64,000 bases of DNA from CAYPIE01 sp964410665. Its GTDB lineage: Bacteria > Planctomycetota > Planctomycetia > Gemmatales > Gemmataceae. Location: the NCBI GenBank assembly GCA_964410665.1, contig CAYPIE010000001.1, forward strand, positions 124,001 through 188,000, written 5' to 3'. Below are positions 1 to 10,766 of the stretch, piece by piece. The notes under the pieces are model-generated. The model did not search any database. It saw only the letters and a list, made by a program, of their open reading frames with translations, and was not told the DNA's origin. Position 1 is the stretch's first letter. Every line of letters begins with the position of its first letter. Position numbers and translations under genes: made by a program.

Positions 1-715
1 TCCGCGCTGGCTTTTTCGATACTTTACCCGCTTGGGCATCCGCCCCGGCATCGCTGTTCTCCTCTGGTGTCAGGTAATCCCCGTTGTTCACCCAGACCTT
101 GATTCCAATATTGCCCTGGGGCGTCGATGCCTCGGCAAAGCCATATTCCACCTTGGTCCGCAGAGTCGACAGAGGAATGCTCCCATCCATCCCGGTCTCG
201 ACGCGCGCCATTTCTGCACCGCCTAGGCGGCCCGAAAGCTGGATCCGTACCCCTTTGGCACCGTTTTCCATGGCCCGACCCAGGGATTGCTTGAGCGTCT
301 TGCGGAAGCTGGCACGGCGTTCCAGTTGCTCGCCGATTTCCTCAGCAATAATCTGGGCATCGACCTCAGGGCGATTCACCTCGATCGTTTTGATCTCGAT
401 GACGCGCTTGATCAGATTTTGGAGCTGATTTGTCAGCTCTTCGATTTCCGAACCCTTTTGGCCAATGATCATGCCAACCCGCGAGGAGTAGATGTAAACG
501 ACAACTTTCTCACGGGTCCGCTCAATGACGATCTTGGAGATCCCGCTCAGCTTGGCCTTCTGTTTGGTCGTCCGGTAGGTTTTCTTAACGAAATCACGGA
601 TCTTCTGGTCTTCAACCAGCAGGTCCGAGAAATCCTGCTTACTGGCAAACCAAGACGATTTCCAGCCAACCATCACCCCCGTGCGAAAGCCCGTGGGGCG
701 TACCTTTTGTCCCAT
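1..715 (-). CDS. rpsC: 30S ribosomal protein S3 (C-terminus off window)
   Basis: Small-subunit protein S3, which binds 16S rRNA in the head and lines the mRNA entry channel. The frame opens with MGQKVRPTGFRTG, the standard S3 start, and holds a type-2 KH domain at about residues 38-110 with the GQKG loop at 85-88, followed by the S3 C-terminal domain ending near KVWVNNGDYL. The 238 codons seen already exceed the usual length of about 210-235, and the tail is Ala/Lys rich with no stop before the window edge, so the end is not seen. It is the last gene visible of the minus-strand S10 operon, 84 bp after rplV. Identification is secure. Confidence 0.96.
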   Translation of the reverse strand, partial: MGQKVRPTGFRTGVMVGWKSSWFASKQDFSDLLVEDQKIRDFVKKTYRTTKQKAKLSGISKIVIERTREKVVVYIYSSRVGMIIGQKGSEIEELTNQLQNLIKRVIEIKTIEVNRPEVDAQIIAEEIGEQLERRASFRKTLKQSLGRAMENGAKGVRIQLSGRLGGAEMARVETGMDGSIPLSTLRTKVEYGFAEASTPQGNIGIKVWVNNGDYLTPEENSDAGADAQAGKVSKKPAR

Positions 716-799
716 AAACCACTCCCGCTCAACCACTGTCACCGTTTCCGAGCGAACCTCGACACAGCGACGGTCGTTTGCCTTGATCACGTCCCGTGT

Positions 800-1207
800 T
801 TAGCCAGCATTCTCCGGGCTGAGAGCTTGGTTCGCTTCCTGATCTTCCAGGGTCGTTTGATCCAGATCCTCATCCACCTCATCGGCAAGGGTGATGGTGA
901 TATGAGACATTCGCTTTAGGATCATGTATGCCGTGCCCCGAGCTCGTGGTTGGATACGTTTAATGATCGGCCCATCATCGATCCGTGATTCTACCACCAG
1001 CAACTCATCCACATCTCGGGCACCCTGATACTCAGCATTGCCCATGGCGCTTCGCACCACAGCCTCAAGGAAGCGGGCACCTCGGTTCGGATAGAAACGC
1101 AGCAATTCCATTGCTTCAGCAGCGACCCGACCGCGGATCAGGCTGGCAAAAGGGCGTATCTTTCGCGCTGACATTCGTACAAATCGGTGTTTGGCCGTAT
1201 AACGCAT
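800..1207 (-). CDS. rplV: 50S ribosomal protein L22
   Basis: Large-subunit protein L22, which contacts all domains of 23S rRNA and lines the exit tunnel. The start is placed at MRYTAKHRFVRMSARK, the usual L22 opening, with AGGATACGGGG just upstream; a longer in-frame start at 1258 would add 17 unlikely residues. At 135 aa it is longer than the usual 110 or so. The core ends at ITITLADE and is followed by an acidic tail of about 27 residues rich in Asp, Glu and Gln, which is unusual for a basic ribosomal protein. It lies between rpsS and rpsC, the standard order. Confidence 0.94.
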   Translation of the reverse strand: MRYTAKHRFVRMSARKIRPFASLIRGRVAAEAMELLRFYPNRGARFLEAVVRSAMGNAEYQGARDVDELLVVESRIDDGPIIKRIQPRARGTAYMILKRMSHITITLADEVDEDLDQTTLEDQEANQALSPENAG

Positions 1208-1351
1208 AGCCCCGTATCCTGAACGTTCACTTCCGAATGGTTCCACATGGTTCCACAACGTGCACGGCTGTCGTGTGGAAGACGGTTCTGCAGCGAAGCC
1301 TTACGCCGCCACTGGACTTCGCGCGACTTCGATACCAAGGCTTCTCGCTAG

Positions 1352-1621
1352 TTACTTTCGTTTGCCCCCAGAGTGGCCTTTGAAGGTTCGCGTGGGAGCA
1401 AATTCACCCAGTTTGTGCCCGACCATATCTTCGGTTACATACACTTTGATGAAAGTTTTGCCATTGTGCACCATAAAGGTGTAACCGATGAATTCAGGAA
1501 CAATGGTGCAATCGCGCGACCAGGTTTTAATGGGGTCGCGATTCTTCACATTTTCAGCCTTTTCGACCTTCTCGAATAGGCGCTCATCCACATACGGACC
1601 TTTTTTCAGTGATCGACTCAT
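1352..1621 (-). CDS. rpsS: 30S ribosomal protein S19
   Basis: Protein S19 of the 30S head, which works with S13 near the A-site finger. The 89-aa product starts MSRSLKKGPYVDERL, has the family motif GHKLGEFAPTRTFKGH near the C-terminus and is of normal length. It sits 53 bp after rplB and about 145 bp before rplV on the minus strand, in canonical S10-operon order. No oddities were seen. Confidence 0.97.
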   Translation of the reverse strand: MSRSLKKGPYVDERLFEKVEKAENVKNRDPIKTWSRDCTIVPEFIGYTFMVHNGKTFIKVYVTEDMVGHKLGEFAPTRTFKGHSGGKRK

Positions 1622-1674
1622 TCGCGAAAGTCCTTGTCCAAAGTCCTTGTCCTACGAGCAGTTGCACACGAACC

Positions 1675-2529
1675 TTAGGCGGACACATTCCGCGGACCGG
1701 GTCGACGGCGACGGATAATCGCGGAGTTGGAGGGTTTCCGCTTACTCCGGGTCTTGCCTCCCTTCGCGGGTACCCCAGTCGGGCTACACGGGTGCCGACC
1801 CCCAGTGGTCCGGCCTTCGCCACCGCCCAGAGGGTGATCGTGAGGATTCATGGCCGTGCCTCGGCTATGCGGCTTCCGCCCCAGCCAGCGCTTGCGTCCT
1901 GCCTTGCCCAGCGACAAGTTCATATGATCAGGGTTACTCATGCTACCGATGGTCGCACGGCATTTGGCACTGACACGGCGAACTTCGCCCGAGGGAAAGG
2001 TCAGCTGGGCCCAGCCGGCTTCACGGGCAGTGAGGGTAGCCGAGCAGCCAGCGCTACGACAGATCTGACCACCACGACCGGGTTGTAGCTCGACATTATG
2101 GACCACCAGGCCCAGTGGGATCTTCCGCAGAGGCATCGTGTTGCCAACGCGCGGCTCGATCTCTTCGCCACTCATCACCGTATCCTCGGCTTTGAGTCCT
2201 AAAGGGGCGAGGATATACCGGCGTTCTCCATCCCCATATTCGAGTAGAGCAATCCGTGCCGAGCGATTGGGGTCATATTCAATCGATATCACCTTGGCGG
2301 CAATGTTGTCTTTGTTGCGTTTAAAGTCGATAAGACGATAACGCCGCTTGTGGCCACCACCGCGAAAGCGAACACAAATCACCCCTTGGTTGTTCCGACC
2401 GCCTTTCTTCTTCAGCGGTCGAAGGAGAGACTTCTCGGGCTTCTTCTTTCGGTCGGTGATCTCAGCAAAATCACTCACCGAACCGCTGCGACGGCCGGGC
2501 GAAGTGGGTTTATAATTTCGGATGCCCAT
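1675..2529 (-). CDS. rplB: 50S ribosomal protein L2
   Basis: Protein L2, needed for subunit association and peptidyl-transferase centre assembly. The 284-aa product starts MGIRNYKPTSPGRR and carries the RNA-binding stretch GRNNQGVICVRFRGGGHKRR at about residues 44-63. The C-terminal half has the conserved NPHDHPLGGGEGR near residue 227, which contains the histidine implicated in peptidyl transfer. Length is slightly above the usual 275 aa. The C-terminal end differs from enterobacterial L2, finishing RRRRPGPRNVSA. It lies 50 bp after rplW. Confidence 0.97.
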   Translation of the reverse strand: MGIRNYKPTSPGRRSGSVSDFAEITDRKKKPEKSLLRPLKKKGGRNNQGVICVRFRGGGHKRRYRLIDFKRNKDNIAAKVISIEYDPNRSARIALLEYGDGERRYILAPLGLKAEDTVMSGEEIEPRVGNTMPLRKIPLGLVVHNVELQPGRGGQICRSAGCSATLTAREAGWAQLTFPSGEVRRVSAKCRATIGSMSNPDHMNLSLGKAGRKRWLGRKPHSRGTAMNPHDHPLGGGEGRTTGGRHPCSPTGVPAKGGKTRSKRKPSNSAIIRRRRPGPRNVSA

Positions 2530-2579
2530 ATTCTAGTCTCCCTCTTCGGCACGGCGAGCGGCCAAATGGTGCCCAGGCA

Positions 2580-2936
2580 TTAGAAGAATTCGATGCGATC
2601 TTCCTCGTGCAGGGTCACAATGGCTTTTTTCCAGCTTGGCATTTGGCCAACCTTAAAGCGAAACCGCCGTTTCTTCCCCTTGCGGATTTGCGTTCGCACG
2701 GCTTCGACGCGCACTTCAAACAATTCTTCCACCGCAGCTTTGATCTCATCCTTAGTGGCCACGGGATTGACTTGAAAGGTATACGCATTGTAGCGCGAGC
2801 TTTGGTGCGTGCCTTTTTCGGTCACCAGTGGGCGAAGGATAATCTGATACGGCCGCAACTCGATCCCAGGTGGCCCCGGGTGATATCGCGTCCGATGCTT
2901 GCGGATGTAGCGTTTGGTATGGGGTCGAGTGTCCAT
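2580..2936 (-). CDS. rplW: 50S ribosomal protein L23
   Basis: Protein L23, at the exit tunnel and the docking site for trigger factor and SRP. At 118 aa it is longer than the usual 95-100 because of a basic N-terminal extension of about 27 residues (MDTRPHTKRYIRKHRTRYHP) ahead of the core, which begins at RPYQIILRPLVTEKGT. The core motif YTFQVNPVATKDEIKAAVEE is intact, as is the Lys/Arg-rich KGKKRRFR stretch. A later start is possible but no methionine precedes the core, so the extension is probably real. It lies 43 bp after rplD. Confidence 0.93.
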   Translation of the reverse strand: MDTRPHTKRYIRKHRTRYHPGPPGIELRPYQIILRPLVTEKGTHQSSRYNAYTFQVNPVATKDEIKAAVEELFEVRVEAVRTQIRKGKKRRFRFKVGQMPSWKKAIVTLHEEDRIEFF

Positions 2937-2979
2937 CGCCGCTTCTCTTGATACGTTGCCGTTTCTGGGTCCATCGGCC

Positions 2980-3759
2980 TCAGGCCAGGTTCGCGCCGAC
3001 GACGCTCACCTGCGGTCGACGACGGGGGTGTCGTTGCCGCAGCACCTCCAAGGCTGACGGGGTCAGCAGGAGGCGTTTTTGACGCAAAACAATGTATGTA
3101 TGAAACTGCTGTACGGGCAGCACAGCGACACCGGCAACATTTCGGGCGGAGCGATAGACCGTCTCATCAATCCCATCCGTTCCAATCAGCACTGTGCTGT
3201 CGGCGAGGCCCAACGCGTTGAGGATCCCCACCATCTCCTTGGTCTTAATCGCTTCAAGCCCAAAGTCGTCGATGACGAGGGCCTCTGCATCGTCAAACTT
3301 ACTCAACAATGCCATCCGGGTGGCCGTGCGAACCGCTCGCTTGGGCAGATGATATTCGTAGTCGCGCGGCTTGGGCCCTTTCGCGGTGCCACCACCACGT
3401 CGCTTGTTGGTTCGTTTATTCCCGACGCGAGCGTTGCCAGTGCCTTTCTGACGAAACAGTTTCTTGGTGCTGCCGGCTACCTCACTACGCCGTTTGGTCG
3501 AGTGGGTCCCAGAACGTTGGTTGGCGAGATACATGAGCACGACCTCATGCAGCAAGGGCCGGCTGATCTTCCCGCCAAATTCGCTGGCATCCAGGGTGAT
3601 CGAACCATTTTGCTGACCTTCGCGCGTGAACACTGGCACTGTCAGTGCTCCATTCACTTCGTAACGCAACGGGCGGGACCCACTCGCTGCAGAGTGGTCC
3701 TGATCCGGCGTGCTCGCGGATAGTTGGTCAGATTCGGGGGTAGCGCTAGCGTCACTCAT
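2980..3759 (-). CDS. rplD: 50S ribosomal protein L4
   Basis: Protein L4, an early 23S binder whose extended loop reaches the exit tunnel; in Escherichia coli it also represses its own operon. At 259 aa it is longer than the usual 200-210. About 35 N-terminal residues rich in Ser, Asp and Thr precede the core, which starts at YEVNGALTVPVFTREG. The tunnel loop is intact at KLFRQKGTGNARVG, followed by RRGGGTAKGPKPRDYEY. In most bacteria rplC lies directly upstream; here a 324-bp non-coding stretch separates it from rpsJ. Confidence 0.95.
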   Translation of the reverse strand: MSDASATPESDQLSASTPDQDHSAASGSRPLRYEVNGALTVPVFTREGQQNGSITLDASEFGGKISRPLLHEVVLMYLANQRSGTHSTKRRSEVAGSTKKLFRQKGTGNARVGNKRTNKRRGGGTAKGPKPRDYEYHLPKRAVRTATRMALLSKFDDAEALVIDDFGLEAIKTKEMVGILNALGLADSTVLIGTDGIDETVYRSARNVAGVAVLPVQQFHTYIVLRQKRLLLTPSALEVLRQRHPRRRPQVSVVGANLA

Positions 3760-4083
3760 GCTCGTTCATCCACACGTTCATGGCGATGGGTCGCTTGCTG
3801 GTGGCATCGCTTCCTCATTTGGGTAAAGCGAGTAGGTTCCACCAACGCAACCGCTCGCCGCAAAGGCGGCGAGCGACCAGATCGAGTTCAGGTTGTCGGC
3901 GGTTGAGGCTTGGGAGGGGTTAGGACAAAGAGAGCGTTGTGAGGGTCAGGAACGCATGCGTCATGGTTCGCTTCGTAGCCGCGACGCTCAAGCTGAATCG
4001 ACGTTTAATCCGCAATCGATGCTGAAACTTTAATCGATGTTGAATCAACGTTTTATTTCCGCTGGCGTGGCGTTGACGTTTGT
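3760..4083 (-). promoter_or_regulatory. Structured non-coding leader between rpsJ and rplD
   Basis: These 324 bp hold no credible gene and lie where rplC would normally be. The clearest structure is a perfect 10-bp inverted repeat, CGCTCGCCGC at 3852-3861 and GCGGCGAGCG at 3866-3875, with a 4-nt loop. No T-tract follows it on the minus strand, so it is a weak intrinsic terminator at best and could equally be an attenuator or a protein-binding leader for rplD. Two near-identical 13-mers (AATCGATGYTGAA) lie at 4014-4026 and 4032-4044. The regulatory role is inference. Confidence 0.4.
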
Positions 4084-4419
4084 TTATGCCCCTGAACTCA
4101 TTACGCGGATCTTGATGTCTACCCCGGGAGGAAGGCTGAGGCCCTTGTTGAGTGCCTCAATGGTCTTGGCGGTTGGTTGCAGGATGTCGATCACACGCTT
4201 GTGCGTACGAATCTCAAACTGCTCACGCGACTTGCGATCGATGTGGGGGCTGCGTAGAACCGTGTAACGTTCAACACGGGTCGGCAGCGGGATCGGCCCA
4301 CGTACTTTTGCCTCAGTACGCGTTGCCGTTTCCACGATCTCACGCGCGGTGCGATCTAGCACCTCGTGATCGTATCCTTCCATGCGGATGCGAATCCGCT
4401 CATTGGAGAACCCAGCCAA
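4084..4419 (-). CDS. rpsJ: 30S ribosomal protein S10
   Basis: Protein S10 of the 30S head, also the NusE transcription antitermination factor. The 111-aa product contains the family core RIRMEGYDHEVLDRTAREIV and the signature GPIPLPTRVERYTVLRSPH, then SREQFEIRTHKRVIDI. Length is normal with a short N-terminal addition (MAGFSNE). It lies 86 bp after dprA on the same strand, not behind fusA/tuf as in many bacteria, and is followed by the non-coding gap before rplD. Confidence 0.96.
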   Translation of the reverse strand: MAGFSNERIRIRMEGYDHEVLDRTAREIVETATRTEAKVRGPIPLPTRVERYTVLRSPHIDRKSREQFEIRTHKRVIDILQPTAKTIEALNKGLSLPPGVDIKIRVMSSGA

Positions 4420-4505
4420 TTCCTACTCCTCAAGCATCTTCCAGGTTGCCGTTCCATCAACCAACAACTCAGGAAAGTGTAATACTAATGGCCGCGATGG
4501 GCTTG

Positions 4506-5708
4506 TCAAGGCGGGTCCGCCGAGAAAAAACCTGTATAACCGCTGCTACTCGCACTGCGGATGTATTGATTGCCTGGACGCCGGCTCACCCATTTTTGCA
4601 TCTCCATCTGCACGAGGACTCGGCTCAGCGTAGTCACACTGATTTCTAACCGCTCGACCAGCTCGTCGGCAAACCGCGGTTCCTCCAGGGCGTCCCAGAT
4701 CCGTCGTTGCAGTGGATCCATGCCCTGCGGCAAAGCTGCGTCGGAGCCCGTTGGACGTGGCACAGCCGTTGGACTTGCTCTGCCTGCGTGCTCGAACGTT
4801 GCAGGTAGCAACGGCGCGATGCCATCGAGATCCTCAAGTAAGTCGGCGGCATCCCGGATCATAGGGGCGCCATCGCGCATCAGCTGCAACGTTCCTGCGC
4901 TGGCGGAGCTATCGACATTCCCTGGGAAAACAAATACCTCACGACCCTGCTCGGCGGCATGATGGACGGTGATGAGTGCGCCACTGCGTTGACTCGCCTC
5001 GACCACCACCACTGCGCGAGCCAAACCCGAGATCAACCGATTCCGTGCATGAAACATCCCCGCTTGCGGTGCCATCGCCATGGGCGTTTCACTCAACAGG
5101 GCTCCCGATGAGGCGACTTCCGCAGCCAGCTGGGTATGGGGCGGGGGGTAGATGCGGGATAGCCCTCCGGCCAGGACTGCCAGGGTTCTTCCCTTGGCAC
5201 GCAGAGCGCCTCGATGGGCTTCCCCATCAATGCCCAGTGCCAATCCCGAGACCACCACATAGCCGGCGTTGACGAGATCTCCCGCCAACCTCTGAGTGAT
5301 CCGACGTCCATAGGGAGTACAGCGTCGACTGCCGACAATCGCGATCGCGGGCTGGTTGGCCAGCAACGGGCAGCCCCGGCGATACAGCACATAGGGTGGA
5401 TCTGGGATGGTTGCTAACAGCGCTGGATACTCTGGACTCCCCTTCAGAATCGCCTCCACCCCATGACGGGCCATGCGCTCGCGCTCTGCGGCTACATCCA
5501 CGCGGGCGAGTGCTTGCGCAAAGTCATCGGCTAGCTTGCTCCCGATTCGTGGCACCTGTCGCAGTTGTGTGGCGGTGGCCCGACGGATCCGGCCCACTTC
5601 GCCGAAATGTTCGAGCAACGCCGTGGTCAAACGCGGGCCGAGACCGGGGACCAAGTGCAACGCCAGCCAGTTGTCGAGATCGGGCGGGGCAGCCACCGTC
5701 ATGGTCAT
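4506..5708 (-). CDS. dprA: DNA-processing protein DprA (Smf)
   Basis: Cytoplasmic protein that binds incoming single-stranded DNA and loads RecA during natural transformation. The 400-aa product has an N-terminal helix-hairpin-helix region (about residues 15-75, LVPGLGPRLTTALLEHFG) and the Rossmann-like core with AIVGSRRCTPYGRR near residue 124, SGLALGIDGEAHRGAL near 154 and the SGALIT and GNVDSSASAG motifs. It ends in a winged-helix domain near residues 325-385 (EPRFADELVERLEISVTTLSRVL). This is the full three-domain form. It is upstream of rpsJ on the same strand; the spacing of 86 bp leaves co-transcription open. Confidence 0.94.
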   Translation of the reverse strand: MTMTVAAPPDLDNWLALHLVPGLGPRLTTALLEHFGEVGRIRRATATQLRQVPRIGSKLADDFAQALARVDVAAERERMARHGVEAILKGSPEYPALLATIPDPPYVLYRRGCPLLANQPAIAIVGSRRCTPYGRRITQRLAGDLVNAGYVVVSGLALGIDGEAHRGALRAKGRTLAVLAGGLSRIYPPPHTQLAAEVASSGALLSETPMAMAPQAGMFHARNRLISGLARAVVVVEASQRSGALITVHHAAEQGREVFVFPGNVDSSASAGTLQLMRDGAPMIRDAADLLEDLDGIAPLLPATFEHAGRASPTAVPRPTGSDAALPQGMDPLQRRIWDALEEPRFADELVERLEISVTTLSRVLVQMEMQKWVSRRPGNQYIRSASSSGYTGFFSADPP

Positions 5709-5840
5709 CTCCGAGCTAGCTCAAAGGGCGGATGCGGGTTGAAATTCAGCTATCCGAATGGTTGTAGCGAAATGCTGGACAAAAGTTAAGTGAGAAACAC
5801 CATTTGCTTCGGTCCACACGGTTGCGAACGTGACCGAGGC

Positions 5841-8075
5841 TTAGGCACCGTCCTCAGCAGAACGTGAATCGGGCCGAACGGCCACACCCCCAATCCAGAC
5901 CGCCAGCCATCGAGTCACGGCCATCAGCAGCAGGGTCATGACGCTGACAATCACAAACATCGCCATGACGATATTGAGCCAGCCTTTGAACACTTCGCCA
6001 CGTCGAATCAACGCGGGGAACTGATAGCCAATCATTTCTGCGCCTGCGGTCATGGTGGTCGATACGACAAACAGCATTGGCAGAATGGTCAAGGGTGCGA
6101 ACCGCCCACGACCGGTGTTGACCAGCCAGGTGGTGACTAAGGCGAGAGCCAGTACCGCCAATAACTGGTTGGCAATACCAAACATCGGCCAGATGGTGGA
6201 AATCTCCCCGGTATAAATCAATGCCCCCCAGCCGAGGGTGATCACCAAGGTTGTCAACACTGAACCCGGCAGCCAGTCGGTCCGCTCGAACGGTTGGTGG
6301 GCCTTGCCCAGCAGCTCTTGGAGTAAGAAGCGGCCGATACGGGTTCCTGCATCGATGGTGGTCAAGATAAACAGAGCTTCAAACATAATAGCGAAGTGAT
6401 ACCAATACTTCATCAACGATGCGATATTGAGCTCGGTCCAGCGGAAGGCATCGGTCAGGATGGTCGCCATGCCCACGGCGAGGGTGACCGCCCCACCGGT
6501 GCGGCCTCGCAAGGACTCTCCGCCCACCATCTCCTCCATTTGAGCCAGATTCAGAGTATGTAGATCGTGGATGCCGGCTCGATGCATTGGATCCGCAGCG
6601 GCAGGGTCTTGAACGCCCAGCCGGGTATACATCTCCTGTAACTGCTGCTGATACTGAGGTGCCTTGTCAAGATCGACATTGATGTCGTAGTAGAGTTCCG
6701 GGGGCAAGGCGGCGGCGGTGATCAATGCCACCAAGCCGACGAGCCCCTCAATCAGCATCGCCCCATAGCCGATCGGCCGGATGTCGCGTTCGCGTTCGAT
6801 CATCTTGGGAGTGGTGCCGGACGAGACCAGTGCGTGGAAACCCGAGATCGCCCCGCACATGATACAAATGAATACAAATGGGAAAATGCTACCAGCAAAG
6901 GTCGGACCACCGTCCAAAAAGGTCTGGTTCAAAGCGGGGCACTTCAGGGTCGGATTGGCCACCAACACTCCCAACACCAGCAGGATCAAGGTACCAATCT
7001 TGAGGAAGCTTGACAGGTAGTCGCGGGGGCCCAACAGTAACCAAACCGGTAATACCGAGGCAACAAAGCCATAGCCACATAGGGCCAGAATCGTTTCTTC
7101 CCGGGACAGCGAAAAAAAACGCTCCCAGGAGGAACCTGGGACCCAGGCACCGGCCACGGTTGCCCCGATCACTGCCACGGCTCCCAGAACCGAGGCCTCC
7201 ACAATGCGGCCCTTGCGGATGCGATACATCCACAACCCGACCAATAAGGCGATCGGGATCGTCGCCGCGATGGTGAATGTGCCCCAAGAACTCCCCGGAA
7301 TCAATTGCCGTGATTCCCCTGGTAAACGCACGCTTCCCGCGGCATCCAGTGTGAGTTTCGCCGGCGTGACAATCTGAAACGCTTCCGGGCGTTCAATCGG
7401 CATGCTTTGCGTTGTATAGCGGATGGTGCAACCCGGCGGCAGCTGGTATCGAAAGCGATCGGGGGTGGCTGGGTTGGCGATCGTCTCCAGCTTCGTCGCC
7501 TCGGGCAAGGTAATCTGCATACCAGCAGGGAGCTTGACCTGCTCGCCGCCCAAGGCCTTGACCACGACAAAACCGAGCCCAGCCAGCGCGATGACCACGA
7601 TAAAGAGGATGGCCAGTGACACGATGATTGCGGCCGGCTTACCCAATTGGATGCGTGCGATCTCGGCTAATGACTTGCCATCGTGCCGCACCGAAGCAGC
7701 CAATACCAGCATATCCTGCACCGCTCCGGCGAGGCAAACGCCGATTACGAGCCACAACAGGCCTGGAGCGTAGCCATACTGCAGTGCCAAGACGGGCCCG
7801 ATCAGCGGACCGGCTCCAGAGATGGCCGCGAAGTGATGGCCAAATAGTACCCAGCGATGGGTGGGATAATAATTTTGACCGTCATTGAAGCGATGGGCCG
7901 GAGTCACCCGCGAATCATCGAGCACGGCCACCCGGGCGGCCAGAAAAGCGCTGTAGTAGCGGTAGGCCAAGGCCAGAATGCACAACACCCCCAACATCAA
8001 CGGCATCGCGTTGAGCAGGACGCGCTGTCCCTGTGGGTCAATTTCGGTAAACCAACTTGCCAAGATCGCGGTCAT
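5841..8075 (-). CDS. cstA: Carbon starvation protein A family transporter
   Basis: Multi-pass inner-membrane protein of the CstA/BtsT family, whose characterised members import peptides or pyruvate. The start is placed at MTAILASWFTEIDPQG; an in-frame start at 8219 would add 48 residues of no family character. The product is about 744 aa against roughly 700 for E. coli CstA. Family motifs are clear: RVTPAHRFNDGQNYYPT, the FGHHFAAISGAGPLIGPVLA segment, DYLSSFLK, and GAISGFHALVSSGTTPK in the middle. The extra length lies in two hydrophilic insertions, one between helices at about residues 180-265 and one near residues 470-530. It is divergent from hppA. Confidence 0.9.
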   Translation of the reverse strand: MTAILASWFTEIDPQGQRVLLNAMPLMLGVLCILALAYRYYSAFLAARVAVLDDSRVTPAHRFNDGQNYYPTHRWVLFGHHFAAISGAGPLIGPVLALQYGYAPGLLWLVIGVCLAGAVQDMLVLAASVRHDGKSLAEIARIQLGKPAAIIVSLAILFIVVIALAGLGFVVVKALGGEQVKLPAGMQITLPEATKLETIANPATPDRFRYQLPPGCTIRYTTQSMPIERPEAFQIVTPAKLTLDAAGSVRLPGESRQLIPGSSWGTFTIAATIPIALLVGLWMYRIRKGRIVEASVLGAVAVIGATVAGAWVPGSSWERFFSLSREETILALCGYGFVASVLPVWLLLGPRDYLSSFLKIGTLILLVLGVLVANPTLKCPALNQTFLDGGPTFAGSIFPFVFICIMCGAISGFHALVSSGTTPKMIERERDIRPIGYGAMLIEGLVGLVALITAAALPPELYYDINVDLDKAPQYQQQLQEMYTRLGVQDPAAADPMHRAGIHDLHTLNLAQMEEMVGGESLRGRTGGAVTLAVGMATILTDAFRWTELNIASLMKYWYHFAIMFEALFILTTIDAGTRIGRFLLQELLGKAHQPFERTDWLPGSVLTTLVITLGWGALIYTGEISTIWPMFGIANQLLAVLALALVTTWLVNTGRGRFAPLTILPMLFVVSTTMTAGAEMIGYQFPALIRRGEVFKGWLNIVMAMFVIVSVMTLLLMAVTRWLAVWIGGVAVRPDSRSAEDGA

Positions 8076-8268
8076 CGCTTTCCCCGGCCGGATCCAGAGA
8101 GTGGAGCCTATGGTAGCGGTCGGTATGGCCTGTGTCAAAAGACCGCCTGCATAGAGATTAGGCAAGTCGTGGACAGTCGCGCGGCGAAGCGTTAGGATTC
8201 CACCATCGATTCGAAGCAACTAATCCCGGTGATGTGGTTAAGAGTATATCATTGTTGTGGGAGTGTTT

Positions 8269-10374
<2,106 letters not shown>

Positions 10375-10385
10375 TCGGCGTGTCT

Positions 10386-10418
10386 CCCGCCTCGCCGACC
10401 AGCCACCGGCGAGGCGGG
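10386..10418 (+). terminator. Inverted repeat after hppA, probable terminator
   Basis: A perfect 12-bp GC-rich stem, CCCGCCTCGCCG at 10386-10397 and CGGCGAGGCGGG at 10407-10418, encloses a 9-nt loop. It starts 12 bp after the hppA stop codon. No run of T follows, so it may act as a 3'-end stabiliser or a Rho-assisted terminator. Confidence 0.6.
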
Positions 10419-10766
10419 CAATTCGCGGCCGCCGTATTCCTGCATGCGCACCTCTTTGATCACGATCTTGGTATGCCGAATTGTCGTGGTTACCTCGGCG
10501 AGGAGCCCCATATCGTAAGCACTCCCCATTGCTGGGCGAAGGGCGACAACCTGCCGTGGCCACGGGCAAGGTGGGCGGAGTCGCCACGGTCAGCCGGGAA
10601 GTGGTGTGTGATCCTCGCCTGTGCAGACATGCTCGGACGTATGTTAAGTAGTTGCCGTGCTGCCGCGACTGCTTGACACTTCGGCTCTGGCCACCGATCA
10701 TGCGGGAGCCGGTTCCGCTCAGCCACTCTGCATTGGATCACTCTGCATTGGATTCGGAGAAGCGAT
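10419..10766. other. Intergenic region between hppA and epimerase gene
   Basis: No gene with recognisable homology is seen on either strand; the open frames lack family motifs or run into the epimerase gene in antisense. The stretch presumably holds the promoter of the downstream epimerase, but no clear -35/-10 pair was identified. A direct repeat of CACTCTGCATTGGAT lies just before the gene (about 10722-10751), immediately upstream of its GGAG ribosome-binding site. Confidence 0.4.

Noticed and set aside
3079..3723. 214-residue open frame on the plus strand opposite rplD
   Set aside because: No motifs; it is the antisense shadow of the ribosomal gene, which has clear homology.
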